Source of the DNA: Syntrophobacteraceae bacterium
GTDB lineage: Bacteria; Desulfobacterota; Syntrophobacteria; Syntrophobacterales; Syntrophobacteraceae
DNA: 64,000 bases
Direction: 5' to 3'
Assembly: GCA_003165235.1 (NCBI GenBank)
Contig: PLSV01000146.1
Coordinates: 1 to 64,000 of the forward strand
The notes under the pieces are model-generated. The model searched no databases. It was given only the letters and a program-made list of their open reading frames with translations, and was not told where the DNA came from. The position numbers were made by a program, and so were the translations under genes. Of the stretch, positions 47,410-57,478 are shown in pieces (position 1 is the first letter of the stretch; each line of letters opens with the position of its first letter).

Positions 47410-47841
47410 TGAAATCATATCTCCTGTTTTTATGGCTATTCCGGACCGCCCGAACTACTTCTCGACAAATCCATACGAATTGATTATGCATGCTATGCGG
47501 AAGGCGCCCCGTGAACGCCCAAAACGGATGACTTCCGCCTAAAGGCGGTAAGAGGAATGACCAGATTAAGACCAGATTAGACCCATCGAGGGGATGCCTT
47601 CCGGGCTATGCATCACACGTCGATAAGGGATGCCCGCGAGGGCATTTCACCATATGATCGTTTAGTGTAGTTAACAAGTCTGTCATACGAGGTTGCGGCG
47701 TTCCCTTTCTTAAACAGGGACAGAGGGGGCCTGCATCCCTTTTGAGAAAGGGCCCGGCAGTCACCTGAGGTGGGTGCGGGGAAAAGCGAAGCAATATTTT
47801 GACGTGTCAAGGCTTAATAACAAAGGGAGGGAACTACAGTC
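47410..47841 (+). promoter_or_regulatory. Upstream region of the first S53 gene, paralogous to 50822-51072
   Basis: 47410-47498 (ending GATTATGCATGCTATGC) and 47693-47841 (starting TTGCGGCGTTCCC) both align with the continuous region 50822-51072 before the second S53 gene. Copy 4 of the dispersed element interrupts it. A long hairpin (CCCTTTCTTAAACAGGGA with TCCCTTTTGAGAAAGGG, about 47703-47755) lies in the second part. The ribosome site is GGGAGGG, about ten bases before the ATG. Confidence 0.75.
47499..47692 (+). repeat. Dispersed intergenic element, copy 4 (subtype I, 194 bp)
   Basis: Begins GGAAGGCGCCCCGTGAACGC, carries CCGCC-TAAA-GGCGG and ATGCCC-GCGA-GGGCAT hairpins, the central box GGATGCCTTCCGGGCTATGC, and ends TTAACAAGTCTGTCATACGAGG. 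Comparison with the uninterrupted paralogous site at 50911/50918 defines both borders. It is the longest copy and unlike the others lies about 150 bp from the next start codon. Confidence 0.9.
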
Positions 47842-50724
47842 ATGAACTCCTTAATGATAAAGAAATCGGTCATCGCCGCCATTATTTTTGGAATTGCGTC
47901 ATTGGCCGGCTTATCGATCTGCGTCAGGTCTCCCTTTGCTGTTGGTAATGCCGTTATGGAGGAAAACGACAGGGTGGTCCTTCATGGAACCGTTCCTCCC
48001 AAGGCCAGGCCTGAGTTCGATGTGGGGCCGACCGACCCTTCACTGCCGATGAAGCGAACGATCCTTCTTCTGAAGATCGCCCCGGAAAAGCAGGCGGAAC
48101 TGGATCGGCTCGTTGCCGAGCAGCAGGACCCTTCTTCCCCGAACTTTCACCGCTGGCTGACTCCGGAGGACTTCGGCAAGAGGTTCGGACGAACTCCGGA
48201 AGAGATCGCCACTGTAAAGGGCTGGCTTATCACCCATGGGTTTACCATCGATGAGACGGCCAAAGGCGGCACGTGGATAAACTTCTCAGGCACGGCGGCC
48301 GATGTCGATCTCGCCTTTCACGCGAACATGCACGATTACCAGGTCGATGGCCTGCTTCGTCATGCCAACTCAACCGATCCCTCAATCCCGCGTGCGCTCT
48401 CCGATCTGGTGGCCGGGCCGGTTTCGCTGCACAATTTCCCTCACAAGACGACGCACACCCCGCCCCGGCACATGCCGGAGACAACGCCGCAGCCGGGCTA
48501 CACTGAGTCAGACGGCAGCCACGATCTCGCTCCGGGCGACTTCGCGGCCATTTACGATGTCAACAGTGTCTACAACATGGGCTATGACGGCGCCGGGGTG
48601 ACTATCGCCGTCGTGGAACGGACCCACCCGGACGCCGCCAAGTGGAACGTTTTCCGCTCCACCTTTGGACTGCCTTACAATCCCCCGGTGGTCAAAGTGA
48701 ACGGAACTGACCCCGGCGACCTTGGGCCTGATGAAGACGCAGAGGCCGACCTCGACGTCGAATGGGCCGGCGCAGTGGCGACGGGCGCCACCATCAATTT
48801 CGTCACCTCTGCGTCAACTAATTCTGCTGACGGCGTTGATCTGTCTTCCCAATATATCGTCGACAACAACCTGGCGTCCATTATGAGCAATTGTTTCGAA
48901 ACATGCGAGCCGGATTTGGGCACGACCTGGAGCGCCTTCTATTACAACTTATGGGAGCAGGCGGCCTCTCAGGGGATAACGGTGTTTGTCGTCTCCGGAG
49001 ACTCCGGCGCCTACGCTTGCACCAACGCAAACGGTGTGCCTGGAGGGGGCAAAGCGGTGAACGGTCTTGCTTCAACTCCCTTCAATATCGCTGTGGGCGG
49101 CACAACATTAAGCGATGCATCAGCTTACTGGAGTACGGATAATAGCGCGTACGGCGTCTCGGCCCTGAACTACATGCCCGAAGCGGCCTGGAACAACTGG
49201 GGCCAATACGGTCTATATTTGGCCTCCGGAGGGGGGCCCTCCGTCCTTTGGCCCAAACCGGCGTGGCAGCGCTGCCCGGGCGTTCCCAACAATGGCGCCC
49301 GCAACCTGCCCGACGTCTCTCTCGATGCAGACCCCTACACCGGCTACAGGATTTACACCTGCACTAATTCTACCGGGATCTGCAGTTCTAATTCATGGAG
49401 CGTTATCGGCGGGACTTCGGCCGCATCACCTTCTCTGGCGAGCCTCATGGCGTTGATCGTGCAAAGTACGGGAGGTCAGCGGCAGGGTAACTTCAACAGC
49501 GCTTTCTACCAGCTCGGCAATGCTCAGTACAGCGGGGCAAGCGGCGCAATCGCCGTCTTCCACGACATAACCTCGGGCGGCAACGGCTTTGGCGCGAGCC
49601 TCCCCGGTTATTCCTGCACAGCTCACTACGACCTTGTAACGGGCCTGGGTTCGGTAGATGCCGCCAACCTCCTCCTGGCGTTTCAGGAAGGAGGGTCCCT
49701 GACCGTCACGATCGGTCCGGCTGCAGCCGTAAGCGCCGGCGCGATGTGGAACGTAGACGGCGGAACATGGCAGGCAAACGGTGCAACCATCTCGGGCCTG
49801 GCCGCCGGCCGGCACACAGTAGCTTTCAATAACGTCACCGGCTGGAACACCCCTGCCAGTCAAACGGTCGTTATCCCCCAATATGGGCCGATAAAGGCTA
49901 GCGCAACGTATCTCCTTGCGCCTCCAACGGTCGAATCATTTCTGATAGACAGCGGGGCGCCAAGCACTCCGAGCCGAACAGTTACGCTTAACAACACGGT
50001 GACCGGATTCCCTGCCTACTATATGGCCAGCCAGTCTTCCGCTTTCTCTGGAGCGGCATGGCAACCATACTCCACGGCCCCTTCCTTTACCCTGAGCGCC
50101 GCAAACGGACAGAAGACCGTATATTTCAAGGTGAAAAACGCAGGGGGCGTCTCGGCAAAAGCGAGCGCTTCAATTGTCCTGGCCCAGTTGCCGGTGGTTA
50201 CTTCTTTCAAGATCGACGCAGGGGCTTCAACTACGATTAATCCTATTGTAACGCTTAACAATACGGCGACCATATCGCCAACTCAGTTCATGGCCAGCGA
50301 AGACCCCAGCTTCAATGGGGCATCCTGGCTGCCATATTCTGCTACTCCCAAATTTACGTTGAGCCCCGGGGGCGGCTCCAAGACAGTTTATTTTCAAGTG
50401 CAAAACAGCGCCGGACAATCGCCGGCAGTAAGCGATACAATTCAACTCATCGTCCCGCCCATCCTACAAACATTTCAGATCAATGGCGGGGTCACTCCCA
50501 CTTCGAGTCGAACGGTTACGCTTAACAACACGACAACAGGAGGGACTCCCACCTATTATATGGCCAGCCAGTCTTCCACTTTCGCTGGAGCGGCATGGAA
50601 ACCATACTCCACGGCCCCTTCCTTTACCCTTAGTGCTGCAAAGGGGAACAAGACCGCCTATTTCAAGGCGAAAAATGCCGCTGGGGCCTCGAATGTGTTG
50701 AATGCCGGCATAACGCTTGACTGA
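47842..50724 (+). CDS. Secreted S53 (sedolisin/kumamolisin) peptidase 1
   Basis: 960 residues. A signal sequence (MNSLMIKKSVIAAIIFGIAS...), then a pro-kumamolisin activation domain (about 60-200: RTILLLKIAPEKQAELDRLV, WLTPEDFGKRFG, INFSGTAADVDLAF). The catalytic domain spans about 225-610 with Glu301 and Asp305 (EADLD), oxyanion Asp387 (SGDSG) and nucleophile Ser526 (GGTSAASP). After it come one repeat of type A (about 616-695, SLTVTIGPAAAVSAGAMWNV) and three of type B (about 695-960, TVESFLIDSGA.., VTLNNT, YMASQS). The enzyme should mature by self-cleavage and digest protein outside the cell at acid pH. First of four tandem paralogues. Confidence 0.93.
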   Translation: MNSLMIKKSVIAAIIFGIASLAGLSICVRSPFAVGNAVMEENDRVVLHGTVPPKARPEFDVGPTDPSLPMKRTILLLKIAPEKQAELDRLVAEQQDPSSPNFHRWLTPEDFGKRFGRTPEEIATVKGWLITHGFTIDETAKGGTWINFSGTAADVDLAFHANMHDYQVDGLLRHANSTDPSIPRALSDLVAGPVSLHNFPHKTTHTPPRHMPETTPQPGYTESDGSHDLAPGDFAAIYDVNSVYNMGYDGAGVTIAVVERTHPDAAKWNVFRSTFGLPYNPPVVKVNGTDPGDLGPDEDAEADLDVEWAGAVATGATINFVTSASTNSADGVDLSSQYIVDNNLASIMSNCFETCEPDLGTTWSAFYYNLWEQAASQGITVFVVSGDSGAYACTNANGVPGGGKAVNGLASTPFNIAVGGTTLSDASAYWSTDNSAYGVSALNYMPEAAWNNWGQYGLYLASGGGPSVLWPKPAWQRCPGVPNNGARNLPDVSLDADPYTGYRIYTCTNSTGICSSNSWSVIGGTSAASPSLASLMALIVQSTGGQRQGNFNSAFYQLGNAQYSGASGAIAVFHDITSGGNGFGASLPGYSCTAHYDLVTGLGSVDAANLLLAFQEGGSLTVTIGPAAAVSAGAMWNVDGGTWQANGATISGLAAGRHTVAFNNVTGWNTPASQTVVIPQYGPIKASATYLLAPPTVESFLIDSGAPSTPSRTVTLNNTVTGFPAYYMASQSSAFSGAAWQPYSTAPSFTLSAANGQKTVYFKVKNAGGVSAKASASIVLAQLPVVTSFKIDAGASTTINPIVTLNNTATISPTQFMASEDPSFNGASWLPYSATPKFTLSPGGGSKTVYFQVQNSAGQSPAVSDTIQLIVPPILQTFQINGGVTPTSSRTVTLNNTTTGGTPTYYMASQSSTFAGAAWKPYSTAPSFTLSAAKGNKTAYFKAKNAAGASNVLNAGITLD

Positions 50725-50821
50725 ATCGGGACTGTTGCCGATGGGAGGGAAAAACCATCAATGCTCACGTGCGAAGTTGCCAACTTGAGATGGCGGCGCC
50801 ACTCACTTTCCAGATGCCGTT

Positions 50822-51072
50822 TGAAATCATAGCTCCTGTTTTCGATGGCTGCCATGGATCGCCCGAACTGCTTCTTGCCAAATCCATACGATTTGATTAT
50901 GCATGCTATGCAAAATGTTACGGCATTCCCTCTCTTAAACAGGGACGGGGACCTGCATCCCTTTTGAGAAAGCATCCGGCAGTTCCCTGAGGCAAGGCAC
51001 GGGGAAATAGGGAAATAATATAAATAAAATCTGACCGCTGACTGTTTCTTTGTAAATAAAGGACGGACCGTA
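50822..51072 (+). promoter_or_regulatory. Upstream region of S53 gene 2 carrying the empty element site
   Basis: Aligns with 47410-47841 apart from the 194-bp element. Here GATTATGCATGCTATGC (to 50911) is followed by AAAATG and then TTACGGCATTCCC, so the site has only six bases where gene 1 has the element. The region between 50725 and 50821 shows nothing recognisable. AAAGGACGG precedes the GTG start. Confidence 0.75.
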
Positions 51073-54000
51073 GTGATAAAAAAATTGATCATCGCTGTCA
51101 TTATTTTTGGAATTGCGTCATTGGCCTGCTTATCAATCGGGATCAGGTCTCATTTCGCTGTTGATAATGCCGTTATGGAGGGAAATGACAGGGTGGTCAT
51201 TCCTGGAACCGTCCATCCAAATGCCAGGGCTGAGTTTGACGTGGGGGCTACCGACCCTGCACTGCCGATGGAGCGAACGATCCTTCTTTTGAAGATCGCC
51301 CCCGAAAAGCAGGCAGTACTGGATCGGCTCGTAGCCGAACAACATGACCCTTCTTCCCCGAACTTTCACCACTGGCTGACTCCGGAGGAATTCGGCAAGA
51401 GGTTCGGACGAACTCCGGAAGAAATCGCCATCGTAAAGGGCTGGCTTATCACCCATGGGTTTACAATCGATGAGACGGCAAAAGGCGGCGCCTGGATAAA
51501 CTTCTCGGGTGCGGCGGCCAATGTCGATCGCGCCTTTCACGCGAACATGCACGATTACCAGGTTGCGGGTCATCTTCGTCATGCCAACTCCACCGATATC
51601 TCTATTCCGAGTGCGCTCGCCGGCCTGGTGGCCGGGCCGGTTTCGCTGCACAATTTTCCTCACCATACTGCGGCAAAGCCGCGGCCCGCTTACACGGAGT
51701 CAGACGGCACCCACGATCTCGCCCCGGGCGACTTCGCGGCAATTTACGATGTCAACGGCATCTACAACATGGGCTTTGACGGCGCCGGGGTGACTATCGC
51801 CATCGTCGAACGGACTCACCCGGACGCCGACAAGTGGAACTTATTCCGCTCCGTATTTGGACTCCCTTACAACCCCCCCGTCGTCACAGTGAACGGACCT
51901 GACCCAGGCGATCTGGGGTCTGATGAAGACCTGGAGGCCGACCTCGACGCCGAATGGGCCGGCGCAGTGGCGACGGGGGCTACCATCAATTTCGTCACCT
52001 CTGCGTCAACTAATGCTACTGACGGCGCTGATCTGTCTGCCGAATATATCGTCGACAACAACGTGGCGCCCATTATGAGCGATTGTTTTGCACTATGCGA
52101 ACGGGATTTGCTCCAGAGCGGGAGCACTTTCTATTACAACTTATGGGAGCAGGCCGTTTCTCAGGGAATAACTGTGTTTGTCGCCTCCGGAGACTCCGGC
52201 GCCTACGGTTGCATAGACCGAAACAATAATCCTGTAGCGCCTAAAGCGGTGAACGGTATTGGCTCAACCCCCTTCAATGTCGCTGTGGGCGGCACTGCAT
52301 TAAGCGATTCACCAGCATACTGGAATACGGTTAACAGCGCGGACGGCGTCTCGGCCCTGGGGTACATGCCAGATGTCGGCTACGAGGTGGCCTGGAACAA
52401 CTATGACCAGCGAGACGGCTGGCTCTATTATGCCTCCGGAGGGGGGCCGTCCGCCTATTGGAGCAAACCGGCGTGGCAGGTGGCCCCGGGCGTCCCGAAC
52501 GACGGCGCCCGCGACCTGCCCGACGTTTCTCTCAATGCAGACCTCGACGTCGGCTACAGGGTTTACACGTGCAGCAATGCCAGCGGTACTACCTGCCCGT
52601 CCAATTCGTGGTGGATTATCGGCGGGACTTCACTCGGCACACCTTCTTTGGCAGGCATCCTGGCGTTGATAGTGCAAAGTGCGGGAGGTGAACGGCAGGG
52701 TAACGTCAACCCCGTTTTATACCAACTGGGCAACGCTCAGTATACCGGGGCAAGCGGCGCAAGCCCCGTTTTCCACGACATCACCTCGGGCAACAACGGC
52801 TTTGTCGGGAATGGAACGAACCTTCCCGGCTATTCCTGCACACAGTACTACGACCTTGTGACGGGCCTGGGTTCGGTAAATGCTACCAACCTCTTTCTGG
52901 CGTTTCAGGAAGGAGGGTCCCTGACGGTAACGATCAGTCCGGCGGCAGCCGTTAGCGCCGGCGCTCAATGGAACGTCGATGGCGGGACATGGAAAAATAG
53001 CGGGGCCACGGTCGGGGGTCTTTCAGTTGGTTCACATACAGTAAATTTCAATACTATTACCGGTTGGACCAGTCCTACAAGTCAGGCTGTGAATATTGTA
53101 AAAGGGCAAACCACATCGGCCGGCGGTCTCTACGTACAACAGACACAGACAGGCTCGCTCAAGGTGACGATTACTCCCGCGGCAGCGGTTAGCGCAGGCG
53201 CACAGTGGAATGTAGACAATGGGGCATGGAATGCGAGCGGGGGGACTGTATCCGGCCTTAGCGCGGGATCGCACACGGTAAATTTTGAAAGTATTCCGGG
53301 CTGGAACACTCCTGCCAGTCAAACGGTTATTATCTCCTATGGACAGACAAAAACGGCGAGCGGAAAGTATGTCCTTACAACTCCAACGGTCGAATCATTT
53401 CTGATAGACAGCGGGGCGCCAAGCACTCCGAGCCGAACAGTTACGCTTAACAATACCGTAAACGGATTTCCTGCCTACTATACGGCCAGCCAGTCTTCGA
53501 CTTTCTCTGGAGCGGCATGGCAACCATACTCCACGGCCCCTTCCTTTACACTGAGCGCCGCTAACGGACAGAAGACCGTATATTTCAAGGTAAAAAACGC
53601 AGGGGGCGTATCGGCAAAAGCGAGCGCTTCAATTGTCCTGGCCCAGTTGCCGGTGGTTACTTCTTTCAAGATCGACGCAGGGGCTTCAACAACGATTAAT
53701 CCAATTGTAACGCTTAACAATACGGCGACCATATCGCCAACGCAGTTCATGGCCAGCGAAGACCCCAGCTTCAATGGGGCATCCTGGCTGCCATATTCTG
53801 CCGCTCCCAAATTTACGTTGAGCCCCGGGGGCGGCTCCAAGACAGTTTATTTTCAAGTGCAAAACAGCGCCGGACAATCGCAGGTAGTAAACGCCAGTAT
53901 TCAACTCATCGCCAAACCTGCGTTGACGTCATTTCAGATAGATAACGGCGCAGGGACCACTTCGAGTAGAACAGTCACGCTGAACAACACGGCGGCCGGG

Positions 54001-54180
54001 TCTCCCACGCACTATATGGCCAGTCAGTCTTCCATTTTCTCCGGAGCGGTATGGAAACAGTACTCCACGGCCCCTTCCTTTACACTGAGCGCTGCAATGG
54101 GGAGCAAGACCGTCTATTTCAAAGTGAACAATCCGGCTGGGGTCTCGAATGTGATGAATGCCGGCATCACGCTTGAGTAA
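51073..54180 (+). CDS. Secreted S53 (sedolisin/kumamolisin) peptidase 2
   Basis: 1035 residues from a GTG. It has the same layout as its neighbour: signal sequence (MIKKLIIAVIIFGIASLACL), activation domain, then a catalytic domain with Glu288, Asp292, Asp374 and Ser520 (GGTSLGTP). Two type A repeats start at nucleotides 52921 and 53158, exactly 237 bp (79 residues) apart, and three type B repeats follow. The type B part is almost identical in DNA to that of peptidase 1 (49921-50440 against about 53388-53908), while the catalytic parts differ more, which suggests gene conversion. It lacks the N-terminal MNSLM of the other three. Confidence 0.93.
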   Translation: MIKKLIIAVIIFGIASLACLSIGIRSHFAVDNAVMEGNDRVVIPGTVHPNARAEFDVGATDPALPMERTILLLKIAPEKQAVLDRLVAEQHDPSSPNFHHWLTPEEFGKRFGRTPEEIAIVKGWLITHGFTIDETAKGGAWINFSGAAANVDRAFHANMHDYQVAGHLRHANSTDISIPSALAGLVAGPVSLHNFPHHTAAKPRPAYTESDGTHDLAPGDFAAIYDVNGIYNMGFDGAGVTIAIVERTHPDADKWNLFRSVFGLPYNPPVVTVNGPDPGDLGSDEDLEADLDAEWAGAVATGATINFVTSASTNATDGADLSAEYIVDNNVAPIMSDCFALCERDLLQSGSTFYYNLWEQAVSQGITVFVASGDSGAYGCIDRNNNPVAPKAVNGIGSTPFNVAVGGTALSDSPAYWNTVNSADGVSALGYMPDVGYEVAWNNYDQRDGWLYYASGGGPSAYWSKPAWQVAPGVPNDGARDLPDVSLNADLDVGYRVYTCSNASGTTCPSNSWWIIGGTSLGTPSLAGILALIVQSAGGERQGNVNPVLYQLGNAQYTGASGASPVFHDITSGNNGFVGNGTNLPGYSCTQYYDLVTGLGSVNATNLFLAFQEGGSLTVTISPAAAVSAGAQWNVDGGTWKNSGATVGGLSVGSHTVNFNTITGWTSPTSQAVNIVKGQTTSAGGLYVQQTQTGSLKVTITPAAAVSAGAQWNVDNGAWNASGGTVSGLSAGSHTVNFESIPGWNTPASQTVIISYGQTKTASGKYVLTTPTVESFLIDSGAPSTPSRTVTLNNTVNGFPAYYTASQSSTFSGAAWQPYSTAPSFTLSAANGQKTVYFKVKNAGGVSAKASASIVLAQLPVVTSFKIDAGASTTINPIVTLNNTATISPTQFMASEDPSFNGASWLPYSAAPKFTLSPGGGSKTVYFQVQNSAGQSQVVNASIQLIAKPALTSFQIDNGAGTTSSRTVTLNNTAAGSPTHYMASQSSIFSGAVWKQYSTAPSFTLSAAMGSKTVYFKVNNPAGVSNVMNAGITLE

Positions 54181-54262
54181 ATTGGGACTGTCCAAATCCA
54201 GGGGAAAAGGGAAGCAACATTTTTAAGCATCACGGTTTCATAACAAAGGGGGGACTACAGTC

Positions 54263-57200
54263 ATGAACTCCTTAATGATGAAAAGATCGGTCATCGCCGC
54301 CGCTATTTTTGGAATTGCGTTATTGGCGGGCTTATCGATCGGCGTCAGGTCTCCATTTGCTGTTGATAACGCCGTCATGGAGGGAAACGACAGGGTGGTC
54401 CTTAATGGGACCGTCCCTCCCAAGGCCAGGCCTGAGGCCGACGTGGGGCCAACCGACCCTTCGCTGCCGATGCAGCGAACGATCCTCCTTTTGAAGATCG
54501 CCCCTGAAAAACAGGCGAAACTGGATCGGCTCGTTGCCGAACAGCAGGACCCTTCTTCCCCGAACTTTCACCAATGGCTCACTCCGGAGGAATTCGGCAG
54601 CAGGTTCGGACGAACTCCGGAAGAGATCGCCACCGTAAAAGGCTGGCTTATCACCCAGGGGTTTACCATCGATGAGACGGCAAAAGGCGGCACGTGGATA
54701 AACTTCTCAGGTACGGCGGCCGATGTCGATCTCGCTTTTCACGCGAACATGCACGATTACCAGGTTGATGGCAAGGTTCGTCATGCCAACTCCACCGATA
54801 TCTCAATCCCCCGTGCGCTCGCCGATCTGGTAGCCGGGCCGGTTACGCTGCACAATTTTCCTCACAATCCGGCGCACACCCCGCCCCGGCCCATGCCGGA
54901 GGCAAAGCCGCAGCCGGCTTACACTGAGGGAAACGGCAGCCACGATCTCGCTCCTGGCGACTTCGCGGCAATTTACGATGTCAACGGGATCTACAACATG
55001 GGCTACGACGGCGCCGGGGTGACTATCGCCATCGTCGAACGGACCCACCCGGACGCCGCCAAGTGGAACTTCTTCCGCTCCACCTTTGGACTGCCTTACA
55101 ATCCCCCCGTGGTCACAGTGAACGGACCTGACCCCGGCGATCTGGGGTCTGATGAAGACTTGGAGGCCGACCTCGACGCCGAATGGTCCGGCGCAGTAGC
55201 GACGGGCGCCACCATCAATTTCGTCACCTCTAAGACAACTTATTCAACTGACGGCATTGCTCTGTCTGCCCAATATATCGTCGACAAAAATTTGGCGCCC
55301 ATTATGAGCGATTGTTTTGAGAACTGCGAGCAGGATTTGGGCCCGACCTGGAGCGCCTTCTATTACAACTTATGGGAGCAGGCAGCCTCTCAGGGGATCA
55401 CGGTCTTTGTCGCCGCCGGAGACGCCGGCGCCGACAGTTGCGTCAACGCAAACCTTGTGCCTGTGGGGGGCAAAGCGGTGAACGGCATCGCCTCGACTCC
55501 CTTCAATATCGCTGTGGGCGGCACAACGTTAAGCAATGCATCACTTTACTGGAACCCGGTTAACAGGACGTACGGCGTCTCGGCCCTGGGCTACATGCCC
55601 GAGGTGGGCTGGAACAACTATAACCAGCAAAACCAGTGGGTCTTTTTTGCCTCTGGAGGGGGGGCCTCCTCCCTTTGGAGCAAACCGGCGTGGCAGGTGT
55701 GCCCGGGCGTTCCGACCGACGGCCACCGCGACATGCCCGACGTCTCTCTCAATGCAGACCTCGACGTCGGCTACAGGGTTTGGACCTGCACCAATGGCAA
55801 CGGTCTCTGCAGGTCCAATTCATGGTGGACTATCGGCGGGACCTCGTGCGGATCACCTGCTCTCGCAGGCATCATGGCGTTGATAGTGCAAAGCACGGGA
55901 GGTGAACGGCAGGGTAACGTCAACCCCGTTTTATACCAACTGGGCAACGCTCAGTATACCGGGGCAAGCGGCGCAAGCGCCGTTTTCCACGACATCACCT
56001 CGGGCAACAACGGTTTTGTCGGGGATGGGGTAAACCTTCCCGGCTATTCCTGCACACCCTACTACGACCTTGTAACGGGCCTGGGTTCAGTAAATGCCGC
56101 CAACCTCCTCCTGGCGTTTTGGGGGGAAGGGGGGGCCCTGACGGTGACGATCAGTCCCGCGGCAGCGGTCAGCGCAGGCGCGCAATGGAACGTCGATGGC
56201 GGGATCTGGCAAAATAGCGGGGCCACGGTCGAGGGTCTTTTAGTTGGTTCACATACGGTAAATTTCAATACTATTACCGGCTGGAGCGCACCGGCAAGTC
56301 AGACTGTGAATATAATAAACGAGCAGACCACATTGGCTGGCGGTCTCTACGCACAACAGACACTGACAGGCTCGCTCAAGGTGACGATTACTCCCCCGGC
56401 AGCGGTCAGCGCAGGCGCACAGTGGAATGTAGACAATGGGGCATGGAATGCGAGCGGGGGGACTGTATCCGGCCTTAGCGTGGGATCGCACACGATAAAT
56501 TTTGAAAGTATTCCGGGCTGGAACACCCCTGCCAGTCAAACGGTTATTATCTCCTATGGACAGACAAAAACGGCGAGCGCAACGTATGTCCTGGCGCCTC
56601 CAACGGTTGAATCGTTTCTGATAGATAACGGCGCAGGGACCACTCCTGGCCGAACGGTTACGCTTAACAATACCGTAAACGGATTTCCTGCCTACTATAC
56701 GGCCAGCCAGTCTTCCACTTTCGACGGCGCCGAATGGAAGCCGTACTCCACAGCCCCCTCTTTTACCCTGAGCGGCGCAAACGGACCAAAGACCGTATAC
56801 TTCAAGGTGAAAAACGCCGGGGGTGTTTCGGCAAAGGCGAGGGCTTCAATTGTCCTGGCGCAGTTGCCGGCGGTCACCTCTTTCAGGATCGACGCAAGGG
56901 TTGTAACCACGATTAATCAGACTGTAACGCTTAATAATACGGCGACCTTATCGCCAACGCAGTTCATGGCCAGCGAAGACCCTAGCTTCAATGGGGCATC
57001 CTGGCTGCCATATTCTACTGCTCCCAAATTCATATTGAGTCCGGGAAGCGGGACCAAGACAGTCTATTTTCAAGTGCAAAACAGCGCCGGACAATCGCCG
57101 GTCGTAAGCGATACAATTCAGCTCATCGTCAAACCCGCTGTGACATCATTTCAGATAGACAACGGCGCAGGGACCACTTCGAGTAGAACAGTCACGCTGA

Positions 57201-57397
57201 ACAACACGGCGACCGGGTCTCCCGCGTACTATATGGCCAGTCAGTCTCCCACTTTCTATGGAGCGGTATGGAAACCGTACTCCACGGCCCCTTCCTTTGC
57301 TCTGAGCGCTGCAACGGGGAACAAGACCGTCTATTTCAAGGTGAGAAATGCCGCTGGGACCTCGTATGTGGCGTATGCCGGCATCACGCTTCAGTGA
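54263..57397 (+). CDS. Secreted S53 (sedolisin/kumamolisin) peptidase 3
   Basis: 1044 residues. Signal sequence MNSLMMKRSVIAAAIFGIAL, activation domain, catalytic domain with Glu301, Asp305, Asp387 (in AAGDAGA instead of SGDSGA) and Ser528 (GGTSCGSP). Two type A repeats (from 56138 and 56375, 237 bp apart) and three type B repeats follow. Between the catalytic domain and the repeats lies a G-tract of 6 then 7 G (56121-56135) where the paralogues read CAGGAAGGAGGG, giving AFWGEGGALTV for AFQEGGSLTV. Changes in tract length would truncate the protein. 82 bp separate it from peptidase 2. Confidence 0.93.
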   Translation: MNSLMMKRSVIAAAIFGIALLAGLSIGVRSPFAVDNAVMEGNDRVVLNGTVPPKARPEADVGPTDPSLPMQRTILLLKIAPEKQAKLDRLVAEQQDPSSPNFHQWLTPEEFGSRFGRTPEEIATVKGWLITQGFTIDETAKGGTWINFSGTAADVDLAFHANMHDYQVDGKVRHANSTDISIPRALADLVAGPVTLHNFPHNPAHTPPRPMPEAKPQPAYTEGNGSHDLAPGDFAAIYDVNGIYNMGYDGAGVTIAIVERTHPDAAKWNFFRSTFGLPYNPPVVTVNGPDPGDLGSDEDLEADLDAEWSGAVATGATINFVTSKTTYSTDGIALSAQYIVDKNLAPIMSDCFENCEQDLGPTWSAFYYNLWEQAASQGITVFVAAGDAGADSCVNANLVPVGGKAVNGIASTPFNIAVGGTTLSNASLYWNPVNRTYGVSALGYMPEVGWNNYNQQNQWVFFASGGGASSLWSKPAWQVCPGVPTDGHRDMPDVSLNADLDVGYRVWTCTNGNGLCRSNSWWTIGGTSCGSPALAGIMALIVQSTGGERQGNVNPVLYQLGNAQYTGASGASAVFHDITSGNNGFVGDGVNLPGYSCTPYYDLVTGLGSVNAANLLLAFWGEGGALTVTISPAAAVSAGAQWNVDGGIWQNSGATVEGLLVGSHTVNFNTITGWSAPASQTVNIINEQTTLAGGLYAQQTLTGSLKVTITPPAAVSAGAQWNVDNGAWNASGGTVSGLSVGSHTINFESIPGWNTPASQTVIISYGQTKTASATYVLAPPTVESFLIDNGAGTTPGRTVTLNNTVNGFPAYYTASQSSTFDGAEWKPYSTAPSFTLSGANGPKTVYFKVKNAGGVSAKARASIVLAQLPAVTSFRIDARVVTTINQTVTLNNTATLSPTQFMASEDPSFNGASWLPYSTAPKFILSPGSGTKTVYFQVQNSAGQSPVVSDTIQLIVKPAVTSFQIDNGAGTTSSRTVTLNNTATGSPAYYMASQSPTFYGAVWKPYSTAPSFALSAATGNKTVYFKVRNAAGTSYVAYAGITLQ

Positions 57398-57478
57398 ATT
57401 GGGACTGTCCAAATCCAGGGGAAAAGGAATCAACATTCGAATCATCACGGTTTCATAACAAGGGGGGGAACTACAGCC

